Source: Perkinsus olseni
Lineage: Eukaryota > Perkinsozoa > Perkinsida > Perkinsidae
Direction: 5' to 3'
NCBI GenBank assembly: GCA_013115135.1
Contig: JABANP010000006.1
Span: 310,001 to 374,000 of the forward strand
DNA length: 64,000 nt
Part shown: in pieces, positions 1 through 12,157 of the stretch
How the letters are laid out: the number at the start of each line of letters is the position of its first letter
Numbering within the stretch: the stretch's first letter is position 1
Notes under the pieces: generated by a model
The model's database searches: none
What the model was told of the DNA's origin: nothing
What the model saw: the letters and a program-made list of their open reading frames with translations, nothing else
Translations under genes and position numbers: made by a program

Positions 1-2151
1 GGCGGCGGTCGTTCCAAGTCCGCCATTGCCAGGTCACCAATGGAGGCCTCCGTGGGAAGCTGCCGAGGAAAATAGACTCGCATTACCCACCAGAACAATT
101 CTTACGTCGGTCTTATCAATCCTCCACACAGCCCAGCTCCCATTCCGAGCAACCCGGACGCCGTTAGCGAGTCTCGGCAGCTGTGGGTCGTTAACTAGAA
201 CTTCTATCCAACCAGTCCGAGGGCTGTAACTGGAGAAAGAAGGGTCCCTATATAAGTCGAGAGTCTGGGAGCCAATATACAGTCCGATCTCCTTGTACGG
301 TTTGTACATACAGTTTGTCGCAAAGGAGTTGCTTTGGTTGAGATCTGAATGGTTCGACTCCTCAAGCTCTCATGAGATAGGATTGCCTCGGCTTGTGATT
401 TGATTCATAATGTAGAAGCTGTTGCACGGCTGTATGACGCATTTTCATGAGCATTTATATGTTTCTTCCTTGACAGCCAATAGAATGATCGCTGACATCG
501 TCCTATGGCCCATGAGTAATGGGGAACCAAATTCGCGAATTTCTGTGAGTTCAGTCGCCCTGATCTGAATCCCTTTCTGCGCAATTTCTCCGACAACTTT
601 TCCGGACCAGACAGGATACACCGAAGCAAGCTAACACCCAGTAGAACCCTTCGTCAGTAATACCTCAGCAGCGAGCAACCTGGCGATTTCCTCTCGTGCA
701 TCCCTGGCTCGAAAACCCTGGGAAAAGGCTATACCCAAAGAGCCGAACCAAGAGACAGACTCACGTTCCACCCCAATCTTCATCGTCATCCTGTGGATCT
801 TCACTTTCGAGTATACCGTCCGCAATGGCGATGGCAACAGGGCCCAGTCCTGCAGAAACAAAGGGGTTAACCCCTGCTCGACCGACTTAGCCCTCCCCAG
901 CTCAAACTGCATGTAAGATTGGATTTCACTTTGTTACAGCGGAGATTGATGGGGTCGAAGGCGAGCGGTTATAACAACAGACGGAGAGTTGTCTGGTTCT
1001 CCGTTCGGTCGAATTGAACGTTCTCGCTCGTCTGAACCGAGAACGACCTACCAGGGATGAAGGTAGCATCAATGCTCTTGATCGTGTCGGGCCAGGAAAG
1101 CACCTGGGAGACAGTCAGGATCGGCTCTGCGGCCGACAATGGAGTGGAGAGAACACCTGAGCAGAAGAAATATCCTGTGGGAAGTGTGCCAGCGTGACAC
1201 ACCCCTCCAGAGCCCGCCGCCCTTCCACATCTTGAAGAGGATGCAGCGGGGCTCGCTACTTGGAAAAGCTCGCTCAATTGCCGACAGAGCGAACCCGAAG
1301 TGATGTGACAAGATGCGAGATCCGCCGCCAACCCTGAGACAATTCATCCAAGCAATTATGAGGGCTACTAATTACCTCGGTCGCCCCCCACTTCTTGCCC
1401 GTGCTGCTCCGCCGTAAGCTGAGCCAGTGAGGTGCAAGACCTTCACTGCAACATCAATTAGATCAAGCGGTGACCTGACCGAACAGTGGAGGTCGTTGAA
1501 CCCGCAACGGAGTTCGATGCTGGCAATTCTTGAGAGAGAAATAGGGAAGACGATATATTTTCTTGGCTGGAGCCGGTGGGAAATTCATGTGCTGGAAGTG
1601 CGATCCCCTCACGTGGATGCCGGGATTTTCCCACCTCGTGTTGATTGCAGTAAGGGCTAGTCTGTACTTGCTGTCCTCGGAAGGTCGTTCTCCTTCGTTC
1701 GATTTAACCGATGCGACATCACTCGCGCAGTATCGCAGCAGAACAAGACACCGATCTCCGATCGCCGTGATGAAGCATATAGAGGCGTTCAAAGACGCAT
1801 TCTCCGTTGCGCGCAACGTCTCGGGACTGAGACCAAAAAGGGACTAGCGTCATAACTTCGCTCCCCAGCGGAGCTTAGGGAGCGGCTTCGGAGTGCTGCT
1901 GGCAATGACCAGTGATTCTTAAAGTAGCGTCAGTGGCAGAATACTCGAACACACACTCACCTTGGCGAGACCTCAGGTACAACTTTGGGCGCGGAGAGAT
2001 GTACGACCATTAATACAAGAACTGCAGCCGAACAAGGTAAATATAGCTCTCGTAACACGACCAAGCAACCACGGAAACGCGCAGAACATATGGCGAAATC
2101 AACTGCGTAGATGAACAGCCTCAAACTCGAACAGATCCACAGGGTGTCCAT
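1..2151 (-). CDS. Probable secreted or membrane protein, unrecognised; 3' end outside window
   Basis: Not recognised. A first exon can start at the ATG at 2151; it is hydrophobic, ending in a stretch with LVLMVVHLSAP that resembles a signal peptide or anchor, and finishes just before a GTGAGTGTG donor near 1959. It joins in phase to an exon near 1470-1830 (with ENASLNASICF and RWENPGIHVRG), then to exons near 970-1230 (LPTGYFFCSG, FDRTENQTTLR), 640-910 (QFELGRAKSVEQG) and 1-300 (YKEIGLYIGSQTLDLYRD). The frame is still open at base 1. Several N-x-S/T sequons fit a secretory route. The exons read as real protein, with consistent minus-strand splice sites, but show no catalytic signature I know. 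It lies immediately downstream of two glycosyltransferase genes on the same strand; no functional link is shown. Confidence 0.45.
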
Positions 2152-2419
2152 GCTGACCGGGTTTCGGCCTCGGTCGGCATGGATCCATGAAAACTCTCGG
2201 GAACTTGTTTGCTGTTTTGAGGAGGTCGTCTGAGTGCAACAGCATGAGGAGCTTCCTGCCAGCAACTCATATTTCACAAGCGCGGCCGAACCATCCCAGT
2301 TAAAATAGCGAGCGGCACTCCATGTTACACGTCTAGAAGTGATACACCAAGCGCGCTTGCCACGGCGGATCCTATGATACCCCCGCCTGCTACGGAGTGC
2401 GAAATCACTCGACGTACGG

Positions 2420-5400
2420 CTACCGACATGACGTTGCCGGCAGATGCTCCCGCCGATAGAAGTAAGCCTCACTTTTGGAATCACTCTTGTCCTGTTGTGT
2501 GACCTGCAGCTGCTTTCCATCAGCTGCTGGACCAGATACGCACAAGGTACCACTGCTGTCCTCATCCACACCAGCGGGGGGAGCACGAAAGGAGCTCAGA
2601 CCACGATTGGGGCTGCAATAAGTACACACACCCGCTCTGGGAGATGAGCTCGCTACTAGCTTCAACAAGTGGAACCACAGTTCAACGTCGACCCCAGCGG
2701 GAGCAGACTAAAAAACGACACGATCAGGTAGCCCACCTGTATATACGGCCATTATCCCAGTACCATCGCTGATTGGCATTGGTGTTACGACGGTCGCACG
2801 CGAAGGCTATCACTTGAGCTCGACCGAACGGTTTATTCCCACGATCGATGCATTTATTGAACCGCTTGTTCACCAACCTAGTCCCTGAGTAGCCCTGCAA
2901 ACGAGGTTGATAGATTTCCGCAGACCAGAAATCTTACTCGCATCCAGAGCATGCCGCTGTCGCGAGGATTGCAGGGCTTCAAACGCAGCTCAGCCTGGGC
3001 GTTCGCGTCCTTCACATGCATGTCCTTGGTGGTACGGACCTATGAAGGAGAGCAGGATTGATAGATCTCTCGGACCATAAGAGTACACGAAGAGCGCAAC
3101 GAGTTCAGAAACCTCCCCCACGAAGAGACAAGGAAGCGAGCGGGGTTCCAGCGAGAGTCTGAGCGGATTGAAGGGGAGCCCAAGATGGCGAATACCAATG
3201 CGAGACAAAGGCGACTCCTTTTGTGCTTGAGGAGGTGCACTCGGTCGAGCAGCAACGCCTGGTTTTCGAATACAGACCAGAAGCGTTCCATGAAGCCCTC
3301 GTCGAAAGACTTGCACTGCAGCCTATGGCGGACCTGATTTGACCCTTTTCAATAGAACCGGCCCGGGCTTACCGGAAAAGAGGCTCCAAGAACCTGGCAA
3401 GCCAGCTAAAGCGGCGAAGCAGTTCCTCACCGCTAGCCTATCACCAACGTGAGGTCCGAGTTGATGTTTTGATATCTCAGCTCTAGCGGAGGCATGGTTA
3501 TCCAGGAACCAGTTCAACTTGTCGTCGAGATACAGGAACGCGGCACGAGCATGATTACGCTGAACCTGATGAAACCACAAGTCGGCTGACCCTGTCACTC
3601 GGCTGAGTCGGGCACCTGTCCGCTCCGAACTTTGTTTTTGGGCGCCGGTCGTTGAAAAATATGACCAATCTTAGCCTCACGATCAACAAGTATCTTCCCG
3701 CCGCACATCCAAACACGCAAAGACTGTTCGATGTTCTCTCCACCCCAATCAAGCATACCTAAACGTAACGACGAAACTAGCACTCTCGACAGCGGCATGT
3801 ACCCTGATCGTATCCACCGGACTCGGTCCACCAACGTTTGGTCATAAGCTGGATTCCACCGACTGCTATCGGCACTTCGTCGTTATGATCTTCAAACCAG
3901 TAAAACTCAAAGTTCCATTCAAACATCATCTTCGCCCCGCCATCAAGAGACATATGCTCCCATGAGGTACCTGAGTCTGCGGGGCTCCTAGCCATTCGAC
4001 ATCAATTCCATAGTTTACCGTTGACATTAGTCACTATGGGAGTAACAATGGTCTTGTATCCATTATTAGCTATCATGTTGATCATGGACTGCATGTAACC
4101 CGGTACAACTCTACAATGGCCGTCCAAGAACAGAATATAGGTACCGCGGGCCGAGTCAGCTCCGATGATTTTAGCTCGTATCAAGCCTTCGCGCTCCGGT
4201 AATCGAAGTATCCGTATTTTTGCCTTCTGTTCCGGCGTTAGACTCTCCAGTACACCGTTTTCCTCGAAGGACTGCACCACTAACGGCTCTAATGGCTCCT
4301 CTGAGTTGTCATCGACCACGAGAATTTCCGCTAAGAGTTGAGGCGGCGTGTACTCGAAGGTATAAAAAATGGTCTTCACAAGGTAGTCAGCTTCGAATCT
4401 GGCTGGAATCACGACAGTGGCCCCTGAGAGATAACGACAGTTTTCCAACGGTGATGCGTTTCCCGACTTTCCAATGAGGATGCACCTATCCTCCGTGGAG
4501 CTTACCGGGCAGCAGATCCTGAATTTCCTGCCGACCCGTTCCCTGGATCAACCAGCACGACGCCAGCTGAACGAGACTGAGGAGAGCCGTATGGCTTCAG
4601 GAAAAAGAACAAGACCAATGGGCCGCTTATTGGTGCCTGATGGGATACAACTGAGACCGGACCCATCAGCGGCTCGCTGTCTATGCCAGTTCAAAAGGAG
4701 ACATCAAAGGGCAGTGACTGAAGTCGGCTCGATGATTCAGTCTGGGAAGGAGGATCGACTATGAATTTGAATCAATGCTCTTCTGGAGAGTCTAACACCC
4801 ATCAATTGCAGTCGGAAGGCAGAAGTTACGTACAGCTGACTTGGGGCCGGCAGTCCAGAAGATCTCAGGTGCAGGTGGCTGCGAGTCTAACTTTGATTTG
4901 TCCAACGGTTGGACTCCAACCTCGTCATCATTCGGTAGCTGAGCTCGTCCCACTGCGCTCCCAGGATTCGAGAGAATGATGTCAACTAGGAACTTGCTCG
5001 GAGTCGCGGCTCCGGATTATCCGTCTATAACTTATGCTCTTTCGACACGGAACAAAATGGAAAAGGGATACCAGATAACTTTCCGTATACCTGCCCGTGT
5101 CACCAATCAGCACGGATGGTTTGTTTCCCAGAAATTGCATCGACTGCGTCACTAACGCTTGATTGATCAACGAAGGTACACCGCAAACGAGTGGTTTCCA
5201 AGAGATTATCCGGCGTCGGAATTCGCACTGCAAATACACCGCTTCGAATACCTTTCCGGTTGGTCCTTACGAGAAGGTGCATCATCCTGCTCCGTCTGAT
5301 ACTGGTGTCTAAATGCTTGGTACCGAGGCTCAGGGAGCCTGTCGCCACGAACAGTATAGACGCCAGCATCATCATCAATACCCGCCCTGAATGTGAACAA

Positions 5401-5603
5401 AGCTGAGATGATCGCTTGCGTACATTCAAGGCCCCCGAACTACCAATCGGGCGGTTAGCTGGCCCCAGCCACCCCGCAATTGTCATGACACATCCAACTT
5501 GAAAATAGAATAACAGCTCCTCACGCGTGCGGTAGAGGAAGGCGACCAACCGTCTCAAGGACTCCCGGGGGGAACCACCAGACAGACTGGACAGGTTGCT
5601 CAT
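2420..5603 (-). CDS. Polypeptide N-acetylgalactosaminyltransferase, copy A
   Basis: Transfers GalNAc from UDP-GalNAc to Ser/Thr of secretory proteins (GT27, Golgi, type II membrane protein). The N-terminal exon from the ATG at 5603 holds a hydrophobic segment (LLFYFQVGCVMTIAGWLG); another (VLMMMLASILFVAT) follows near 5330-5400. The catalytic exon near 4448-4015 has TVVIPARFEADYL, VVDDNSEE, EREGLIRAKIIGAD and the metal-binding FLDGHCR, an Asp-x-His motif. The exon near 3995-3800 has EWNFEFYWFED and GGYDQG, joined to GMLDWGGENIEQSLRVWMCGG (3760-3610), the acceptor-site block of the family. Downstream exons carry VQRNHARAAFLYLDDKLNWF (3570-3440) and KSFDEGFMERFWSVFENQ (3310-3240). A lectin-like C terminus ends at the TAG at 2420 after SGPAADGKQLQV. 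The same exon order recurs in copy B, which supports the model. All key motifs are in frame. Confidence 0.85.
4039..4187. repeat. 149-bp segment identical to 8386-8534
   Basis: The two GalNAc-transferase genes are identical base for base over this stretch, third codon positions included, while sequence on both sides differs at many sites. The segment covers the exon encoding the Asp-x-His motif. The identity ends at the one-base length difference that shifts the frame of copy B. A recent gene conversion is the simplest reading. Confidence 0.8.
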
Positions 5604-6297
5604 GAAAAATGAGACAATCAAAGAACTTTCCCAAATTGACTGCTCGACCATAGGCACTGTATGCTCGGCCCCTGTACATCACGACATACTACGGGTAGTC
5701 TACTCCAGTCGAAGTAAAGCGCGGCTTCGACACGCGTAGAAGCGCTGCTGGACAGTCTGCGGAATGGAAGGACAGGCGAACCAACCCAGAGATCCAGTTA
5801 GGATGTGCGACCGAGAGCTGTTAGTGATTCCTAGACATTGACAACCGGAACACAATTCTATTGCGGTAAGAGAAGAACAGATATTGGGTACTGGACATAA
5901 TGGTAGCTACTACTACATGAATTGCATTTCATTCAGTAACGATGGGGTCATAAAACAAGCAGGAGCGGCAATCTGCGGAAAAGGACCCGGGTTCAATTCC
6001 TGGACGACGTACTTCGAACTATGTCGAAAGAATCGTTGTCAGGACTAGCAATAACTTCATAGCTACGACTGAAATAGTTTGAGCGGCAGGGTAACTTCCG
6101 CCACGCACAGCCCCAACAAAAACGAGAAAAATGGTGTTTAAATCGACTCGAACTCGAACGGGTCTGCTAAGGCGGATTGGCCTGGTTCCGGTCGAGGCTG
6201 ACACGGCTCCATATACACCAGAGGGTACTTGTTCGCTTCCTTCACCAGATCCGCTAAGAATTACGGTCGTGAACAAAGGGCTCTTCAACTACAGATT
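5604..6297. other. Intergenic between the two GalNAc-transferase genes
   Basis: This stretch should hold the promoter of copy A and the 3' end of copy B, both read on the minus strand. I see no convincing exon, RNA gene or repeat. Near 5980-6010 a sequence resembles a tRNA B box, but no matching acceptor stem or A box lies upstream. Confidence 0.5.
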
Positions 6298-9200
6298 TCA
6301 CCTACCTCCTTTAGATGCCTGCTCAGGGGGTACATCTAGCTGCTTTCCATCGGCATGCGGTCCTACGATGCACAGAGACTCCTCGCTATTCTCATCCACC
6401 TTCACGGCCTGTGCTCGGAACGATGTAATAGGCCGACTGGGACTGGGGGAAAAACCGCTCTCTGGAAACGATCTTCGTTACAGCGCTCAACTCACCTATA
6501 TATGCGATCTGCATCCCAGTACCATCGTTGATTGATGTTGCTCTGATGTTGGTCACAGCCGTAGACTACTAGTTGCGCTCGACCGAACGGCTTGTTTCCC
6601 ACGATCAAGACAACGGTTATACCGCTTGTTGTAGACTCGAGTGCCAGAGTGGGTCTGATCGATCGAAATGCGCGCGGACTCGACACGGAGGAGAGCGTTC
6701 ATCCAAGGGCAACTTGTGCCAGCTTGTGGGCGTATATTACCCTGGTCCAGATCATACCCCGTATCCTGAGGATTGCATGGTCTGTATCTAAGCTCGACTT
6801 GGGCATTCTCGTCCTTCACTTTGGACTCCTTAGTCGTTCGCATCTAAGGGAACATACTAAGTGTATTTAAGAAAATGCACACTCGGGGGAAATTTAGCTT
6901 CGTGTTCACGCATGATTCCGGAAGATTCAGAATGATTCCATTTCCATACGCCCGCTTCGCTACTCAATCCGATCAGAAGGCGTTCAACGGATCGATATAC
7001 GCCAACACAGCAGGCCACCCTTACCAGAGCAAGACACAGACCGCTCTCTTTATGACGTATCGTATGCATTTGATCAAGCAGTAGGCCTTGGTTCTCGAAC
7101 ACCGACCAGAAGCGGTCCATGAACCCCTCCTCGAAAGACTTGCATTGGAGATTATGCCGCACCTGACATCGCACGATCTGTGAATATCCCTGCTGACCCG
7201 CTCAGTTTGCCTACAGCTAGTCTATCGCCAATATGAGGCCCCATCTGGTTATGAGTCATCTCATAGGCAGCCGATCCATGGTGATCCATGAACCAGTCGA
7301 GCTTATCGTCCAAATAAAGAAAGGCTGCGCGAGCGTGGTTACGTTGGACCTAACAAAGGACTTCATCTCGGAATCGGCACGCCCGAATTGTTATTCTCTT
7401 TCCTATCGACAGAATGCGATAGTGCCAGCAGCCTAACAAGCCTCAGAATAGTAAGGACCTTCACAATGTACACGAGTACGGGCTGCCCAGTGCGACGCAA
7501 AAGAACCGAAGCGCCCGACGTCCGTCATTCTGTTTAGATACAGTCTGTAACGTAGAAATGCTACTGTGACATTGCTACATGCAAAAGATGAGGGCGCGAT
7601 AATAAGATGCCCCGCGCGGCCACAACGGCAGTCGTGCAAGTGGAGAAGTGATGATGAAGTAGTAAGTGCTGTCTCGAATTCCAGCAGCATCAGTAGCACT
7701 GTTGCCGCGTGGCAGAGTGGCCTCACTCTGGCATGTAGCTTCTCATGTTACAGACGGCGTGGTGTCTTCGATGATAGTTTTCACCGGTGGCAGCAGCTAT
7801 CCATCATGTTCATCGTCGCCCCACTACTGATAAGCATCTTTGCTCAATTTCCCCGTGAGTTCTCGCCGAGGCTATCTTCCTCATAACATTCATCCGGTCA
7901 GATCGAACCAAAATCCCAACTCTACCTGTCCGCTTCGAACTTTATTCTTGGGAGCTGGGCGCTCAAATATATGACCAATCTTAGCCTCACGATCAACAAG
8001 TATCTTCCCGCCGCACATCCAAACACGCAAGGACTGCTCGATGTTCTCTCCACCCCAATCAAGCATGCCTGAGGACGGCAAACACTCGAAATTTCCTTCG
8101 ATGTAGGAGTCCAGCGGCCCCGAGCGAACCGAATGACCGGTGATATTACCCTGATCGTATCCACCGGACTCTGTCCACCAACGTTTGGTCATAAGCTGGA
8201 TTCCGCCGACTGCTATCGGCACTTCGTCGTTATTATCTTCAAACCAGTAGAACTCGAAGTTCCATTCAAACATCATCTTTGAGCCTCCGTCCATCGACCT
8301 GTGCTCCCATGTGGTTCCTACAAAATATTGCATTCATGTTCACCCGCCGCACGATATACTCTCACCATTAACATCGGTGACAATAGGAGTAACAATGGTC
8401 TTGTATCCATTATTAGCTATCATGTTGATCATGGACTGCATGTAACCCGGTACAACTCTACAATGGCCGTCCAAGAACAGAATATAGGTACCGCGGGCCG
8501 AGTCAGCTCCGATGATTTTAGCTCGTATCAAGCCCTTCACGCTCCGGTAATCGAAGTATCCGTATCTTAGCCTTCTGTTCAGGTGTTAGACTCTCCAGTA
8601 CACCGCCTTCCTCGAAGGACTGCACCACCAACGGCTCTAACGGGTCCTCTGAGTTATCATCGACCACGAGAATTTCCGCTAGCAGATCCGGTTCAGTATA
8701 GAGAAAAGTGTAATAAATCGTCTTCACCAAATAGTCAGCTTCAAACCTAGCCGGTATCACGACCGACGTCCCTGAAAACGAGATGTACCGCAGTGACACG
8801 AGGCTCACGGGCGCTGACCAGGAAGTAAGTTCTGGACCTCCTGTCGACCAGTGCCGGGATCCACTAGGACGACTCCGGAGGACGATGACCGGGGCATCCC
8901 GAACGGCTTCAAGACCAGGAAGAGTATGAAAGGTACACACAAAGGTGCCTGACAGAATCCTACATGGTGTCTGATACCGTAATGCGAAGCATATATTCTC
9001 TCGGAGGAGCACATCGCTCCAAGAATGGCTGATTAAATCGATAAATACATACCCTGCAGATCAACGTCTTTCACAGCCAACGCTCATGGCACGAGCTTGA
9101 CGCTTCGATGGGGCATGCCAAGTTCTGTGACGCTTCGCGAGTGTGACAGGAAATCCCATCCAACAACCAACGGGCCATCCCCATATAGCCACCTTGCACA

Positions 9201-9694
9201 ATCCCAACAGTACTACCAGGAAATGCATTCCCTTGCTGCGTCTAATGCTCTTGTCGTGATGCTGAGTCCCCAGGCTCATCGGGCTCGTGGCAACAAAGAC
9301 AAGCGATGATATGAGAACCATCAAAATCCGACCTGATCGAGACGAAAAAACAACTGCCATGGTAACACCTGGAGTTGGAGCGAGGATCTCCTGCGTGGAC
9401 TACCATTCGAAGCGGTGGAGCAGATTCCGCGGCGGAGAATTGCACTGGAGTGACCAATGCAACGGCTCAAACTGAAAGCCTCCCATTCCACTCACCGAGG
9501 GGTCTGTTAGCCGGCCCAAGCCCTGCCGCCATCAACATCACCAATCCTATTTGAAGATACAGCAGTAGTTCACTTCTATTCCGGTATACAAGAGCAACCG
9601 ACTTGCGGAAACACAGTCGAGTGCATCGGGAGAGGCAGTTAGCGGCCGCGGAAGGCCTTGCAACGGCGACTGGGGAATCAAGTGCTGAATCCAT
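6298..9694 (-). CDS. Polypeptide N-acetylgalactosaminyltransferase, copy B, with one-base frameshift
   Basis: Tandem paralogue of copy A with the same exon order. An ATG at 9694 opens an exon with a hydrophobic helix (LLLYLQIGLVMLMAAGLG), followed by VFVATSPMSLGTQH near 9280. The catalytic exon (about 8770-8390) has VVIPARFEADYL, VVDDNSED and FLDGHCR. Later exons have WFEDNNDEVPIAVGG, WGGENIEQSLRVWMCGG, QRNHARAAFLYLDDKLDWF (about 7355-7300) and KSFEEGFMDRFWSVFENQ (about 7145-7080). The lectin-like end SLCIVGPHADGKQL closes at a TGA at 6298. Unlike copy A, the codons after EREG contain an extra base in a CCC run at 8533-8535 (GGG in sense), giving LDTS then a stop. No splice site explains this, so the copy is either a recent pseudogene or carries an assembly indel. 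Every other exon is intact. Confidence 0.8.
8386..8534. repeat. 149-bp segment identical to 4039-4187 (copy B partner)
   Basis: Partner of the segment at 4039-4187, offset by 4347 bases. Immediately after it, copy B has an additional C relative to copy A. Confidence 0.8.
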
Positions 9695-10029
9695 CACGAA
9701 GGAGATGGAAAAAGAAAACAACCCCAAGAAGAGCACAGATGGGAGCCACCTTACGATGTCCCTCCAACGACGACTTGTCAGCGCTCCACAGGAGTATGCA
9801 ACTCCTCCGAGAGAGAGAAGCGGCGGGTCTCGGAATACATCGGAATGGCCTCATTATTACTTCATGTAGCAATTCATCACAGGAGCCGTGAACCGCCGAC
9901 TGATAGAACTACCCGCTCAGTGGGACCATGGATGCACCGTTTTGAGCGACTGGTTCGAGCGTGCAGGCTCGGGCCCATTCCAATTCATTCTAGCCACTAA
10001 CTCTACACCAGGAGCATCGTCAGAAACGT
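9695..10029. other. Intergenic, no gene seen
   Basis: Lies between the 3' end of the ZNHIT3-like gene and the start of GalNAc-transferase copy B. Short plus-strand frames overlap here but have no homology I recognise and run antisense to the copy B first exon. Confidence 0.4.
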
Positions 10030-11285
10030 TCAGTCGGAGTCACTCTCCTCCGAGGATGACGACGATCCATCGCCGCTAGCATCAGAAGCGATCTCCTGTA
10101 TCAACTTCTGAGGCACCTCAACTTCCTCTTTTTCCTCGCTTTTGGTAGCGTCATCAGCAGTGTACTTGAAGCCCACTGCATCCAAACACTCGTCAATAAA
10201 CGCGACAAAATCCGCATCACAGCTCAATTGCTTTTCCAAAGCAGCAACTCTGAGAGAAGACGTCACACGCCGTGAAATCCAGACGCGTTCTTTTACCTGT
10301 CGTCAGCCGAGTCTATCCGTTTTATCACTTTGCGCAGTGCAGGATGTGAGAGTTTGCTCTTGACTGCCTCCGAATTTCGGAGCTCCTGAAACCAACTGGT
10401 GAGCAGCCAACAGAAGCCTGCCCACGAGGGTATGCGAGCAGTCCCTATCGAGAGCATACGAAATTTCATCCCTTCTCACGATTTCAACATCTGATAAAAC
10501 CATTCCGACACCGGACATTTCTTACGTAACGAGCGCTCGAACAACAACAATGACCATTAAAGCGTTCATCACACGGTCAAGTTCAGTGAGCTAATTTGTT
10601 GCTGTCTGCGAAGAAGGGTGCGAAATGTGACATTGAGCAGTCGCGTTGCGGGCTTCGCCACGGGGTATGTGGAAGCAACGTATTCGCTGAGACGAGAAGT
10701 CTGGTGCAATGCGACTTATCGTACAATGCCGCAGTAGCGATTACTATGTCTCATTTCGCAGGACATTAAGGCCATTCATTTATTCCACCTTGCACACACC
10801 TGAAGATCATCCTTCGTGCAGCTGCTATAAAGGGATAGTTCAGCATCTTGGAAATCATACAACTGAACAAGTAGGCCACAAGTACATTTCCCTTCTGCCG
10901 ATGCCAACATCTACTACAGGCTTCCGCTTTTTCTCGTTGCGGAGCATCCTCGCCCCTCCGCAGCCCACCCGTACAGGGCTTGCTGGTATGATCTTTATAA
11001 CACTTAATGCTACAATATCGTCGCTGGCAACAGACAAACCTTCAAGAAAGAGAAATTCTGTTCGTTATGTTCCGCCGGACCTCTCTATTACTTATATTTC
11101 CCTTCGTTCTTCAAACATACCCAGCATGTTTCCGCCGTAGGACCAGACCTGCCCTGTTGGCCCCCTTTCGAGTGTCCCTTTCCTTTCCCCTTCCCCTTGC
11201 CTCCTCCTTTCCTCGGTGGCTGTTGCCGGCTGCTCGATGATGCCTCACCTTGGAGAGACGGAACGTCTCCGGGCAAGGAAGACAT
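10030..11285 (-). CDS. ZNHIT3: HIT-type zinc-finger protein, ZNHIT3-like
   Basis: Likely box C/D snoRNP assembly factor of the ZNHIT3/Hit1 family. The first exon (11285-11092) starts at an ATG and encodes a Gly/Lys-rich basic N terminus, then CWVCLKNEGKYK. A 52-nt intron (11040-11091) joins it in phase to FVCCQRRYCSIKCYKDH, completing a zf-HIT finger of the C-x2-C ... C-x3-C-x3-H type. After less certain exons, an acceptor ending TTTCAG near 10390 opens LRNSEAVKSKLSHPALRKVI, then a GTAAAAG intron, then VAALEKQLSCDADFVAFIDE; this matches the C-terminal helical region of ZNHIT3 that binds NUFIP1. The tail is acidic and Ser-rich and ends at 10030. The exon around 10500-10700 is the weakest part. 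Finger and C-terminal block together make the family call firm. Confidence 0.8.
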
Positions 11286-11565
11286 CGGTGAAGCAGAGAG
11301 GTGCTACAAAAGTGAACTAAGTTCCCATAATTTATGACAAACTTGTTTCATCGCAGTTTAGGCTTGCGGCCAGAAATCCTTAAGTTCCGCTACGCGCCGG
11401 GTATGAAAGTCCCAGGGCCTACCATTACCGCTATAACCAGATCCACGTTGTGGTTCGACGGCAAAGTTTCTGACAAGAAAACGCCCCATTATTACGATAC
11501 ACTCAACCGACTGCTGTACGTGATTTTAAACGCGCAACTCCAGAACGCCGAGGCAGAAGCCGTTT

Positions 11566-11820
11566 TTATGTGGTGACAGTATCCAGCTGTTCCAACGCAT
11601 TGAATGCTTCCTTGCGGGCCGCGAAGATTAGTCCTGTGTTACGGAGCGTTTTAGCCGATAAATCGCTGTGATCAGGCTGGTCCAGTCCCGCCTGTAAAGT
11701 GCTTTGATGAAAAACGGCAGTCATCAACGTGGAGACCCGCGTCGCTTCGCTAAGAGCGCAAGTCACCTTTGGCCAATTTGCCAAATCTTCTTCGCGCTCG
11801 CCTCGTCCACTACTAACGTT
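11566..11820 (-). CDS. Small hypothetical protein (C-terminal part)
   Basis: A minus-strand frame ends in KEAFNALEQLDTVTT and a stop at 11566. It reads as ordinary soluble protein (for example ATRVSTLMTAVFHQSTLQ and SAKTLRNTGLIFAARK) and is probably alpha-helical. The 5' part may include another exon toward 11820, or even a very short intron near 11757-11775. I do not recognise the family. The region 11820-12157 to its right holds no clear feature and should contain the promoters of this gene and of the divergent kinase gene. Confidence 0.4.
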   Translation of the reverse strand, partial: NVSSGRGEREEDLANWPKVTCALSEATRVSTLMTAVFHQSTLQAGLDQPDHSDLSAKTLRNTGLIFAARKEAFNALEQLDTVTT

Positions 11821-12157
11821 ATCCTTTATCCGCCTTGCAGCATGCTGGGGAGGCTGGCCACCACGGTTTAAATCTACGGTACTGCGATGAGCTAGTACCT
11901 TTCTTCGGTCTGTTGTGATCCCCGTTTTTGACGTATTAGTTTCTCCCCGTCCCCTTGCACAGCATGAAACTTTTGTTCGTCACAGAACAGAGCAAGTCGC
12001 ATAGTACATGCGGACCCCTATCATCATGTTATGCGGCGTATACGAATTGTGTTGAGTAACTTAACCTAAGTTAGTCACACCGAAGCTGGGCCGTGTCTGC
12101 GATCGTATCGTACCTGAGACTGCGACTCAGTTGTCGGCCTCTGTTATAATAGTATTA

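Noticed and set aside
5940..6015. tRNA-like B box with GGGTTCAATTCC
   Set aside because: No matching A box, acceptor stem or anticodon arm in the preceding 70 bases.
7706..7750. A-box-like TGGCAGAGTGG
   Set aside because: No B box follows at the right distance.
9603..9891. Two overlapping plus-strand frames rich in Arg and Lys
   Set aside because: Antisense to the first exon of GalNAc-transferase copy B, whose frame is conserved in copy A.
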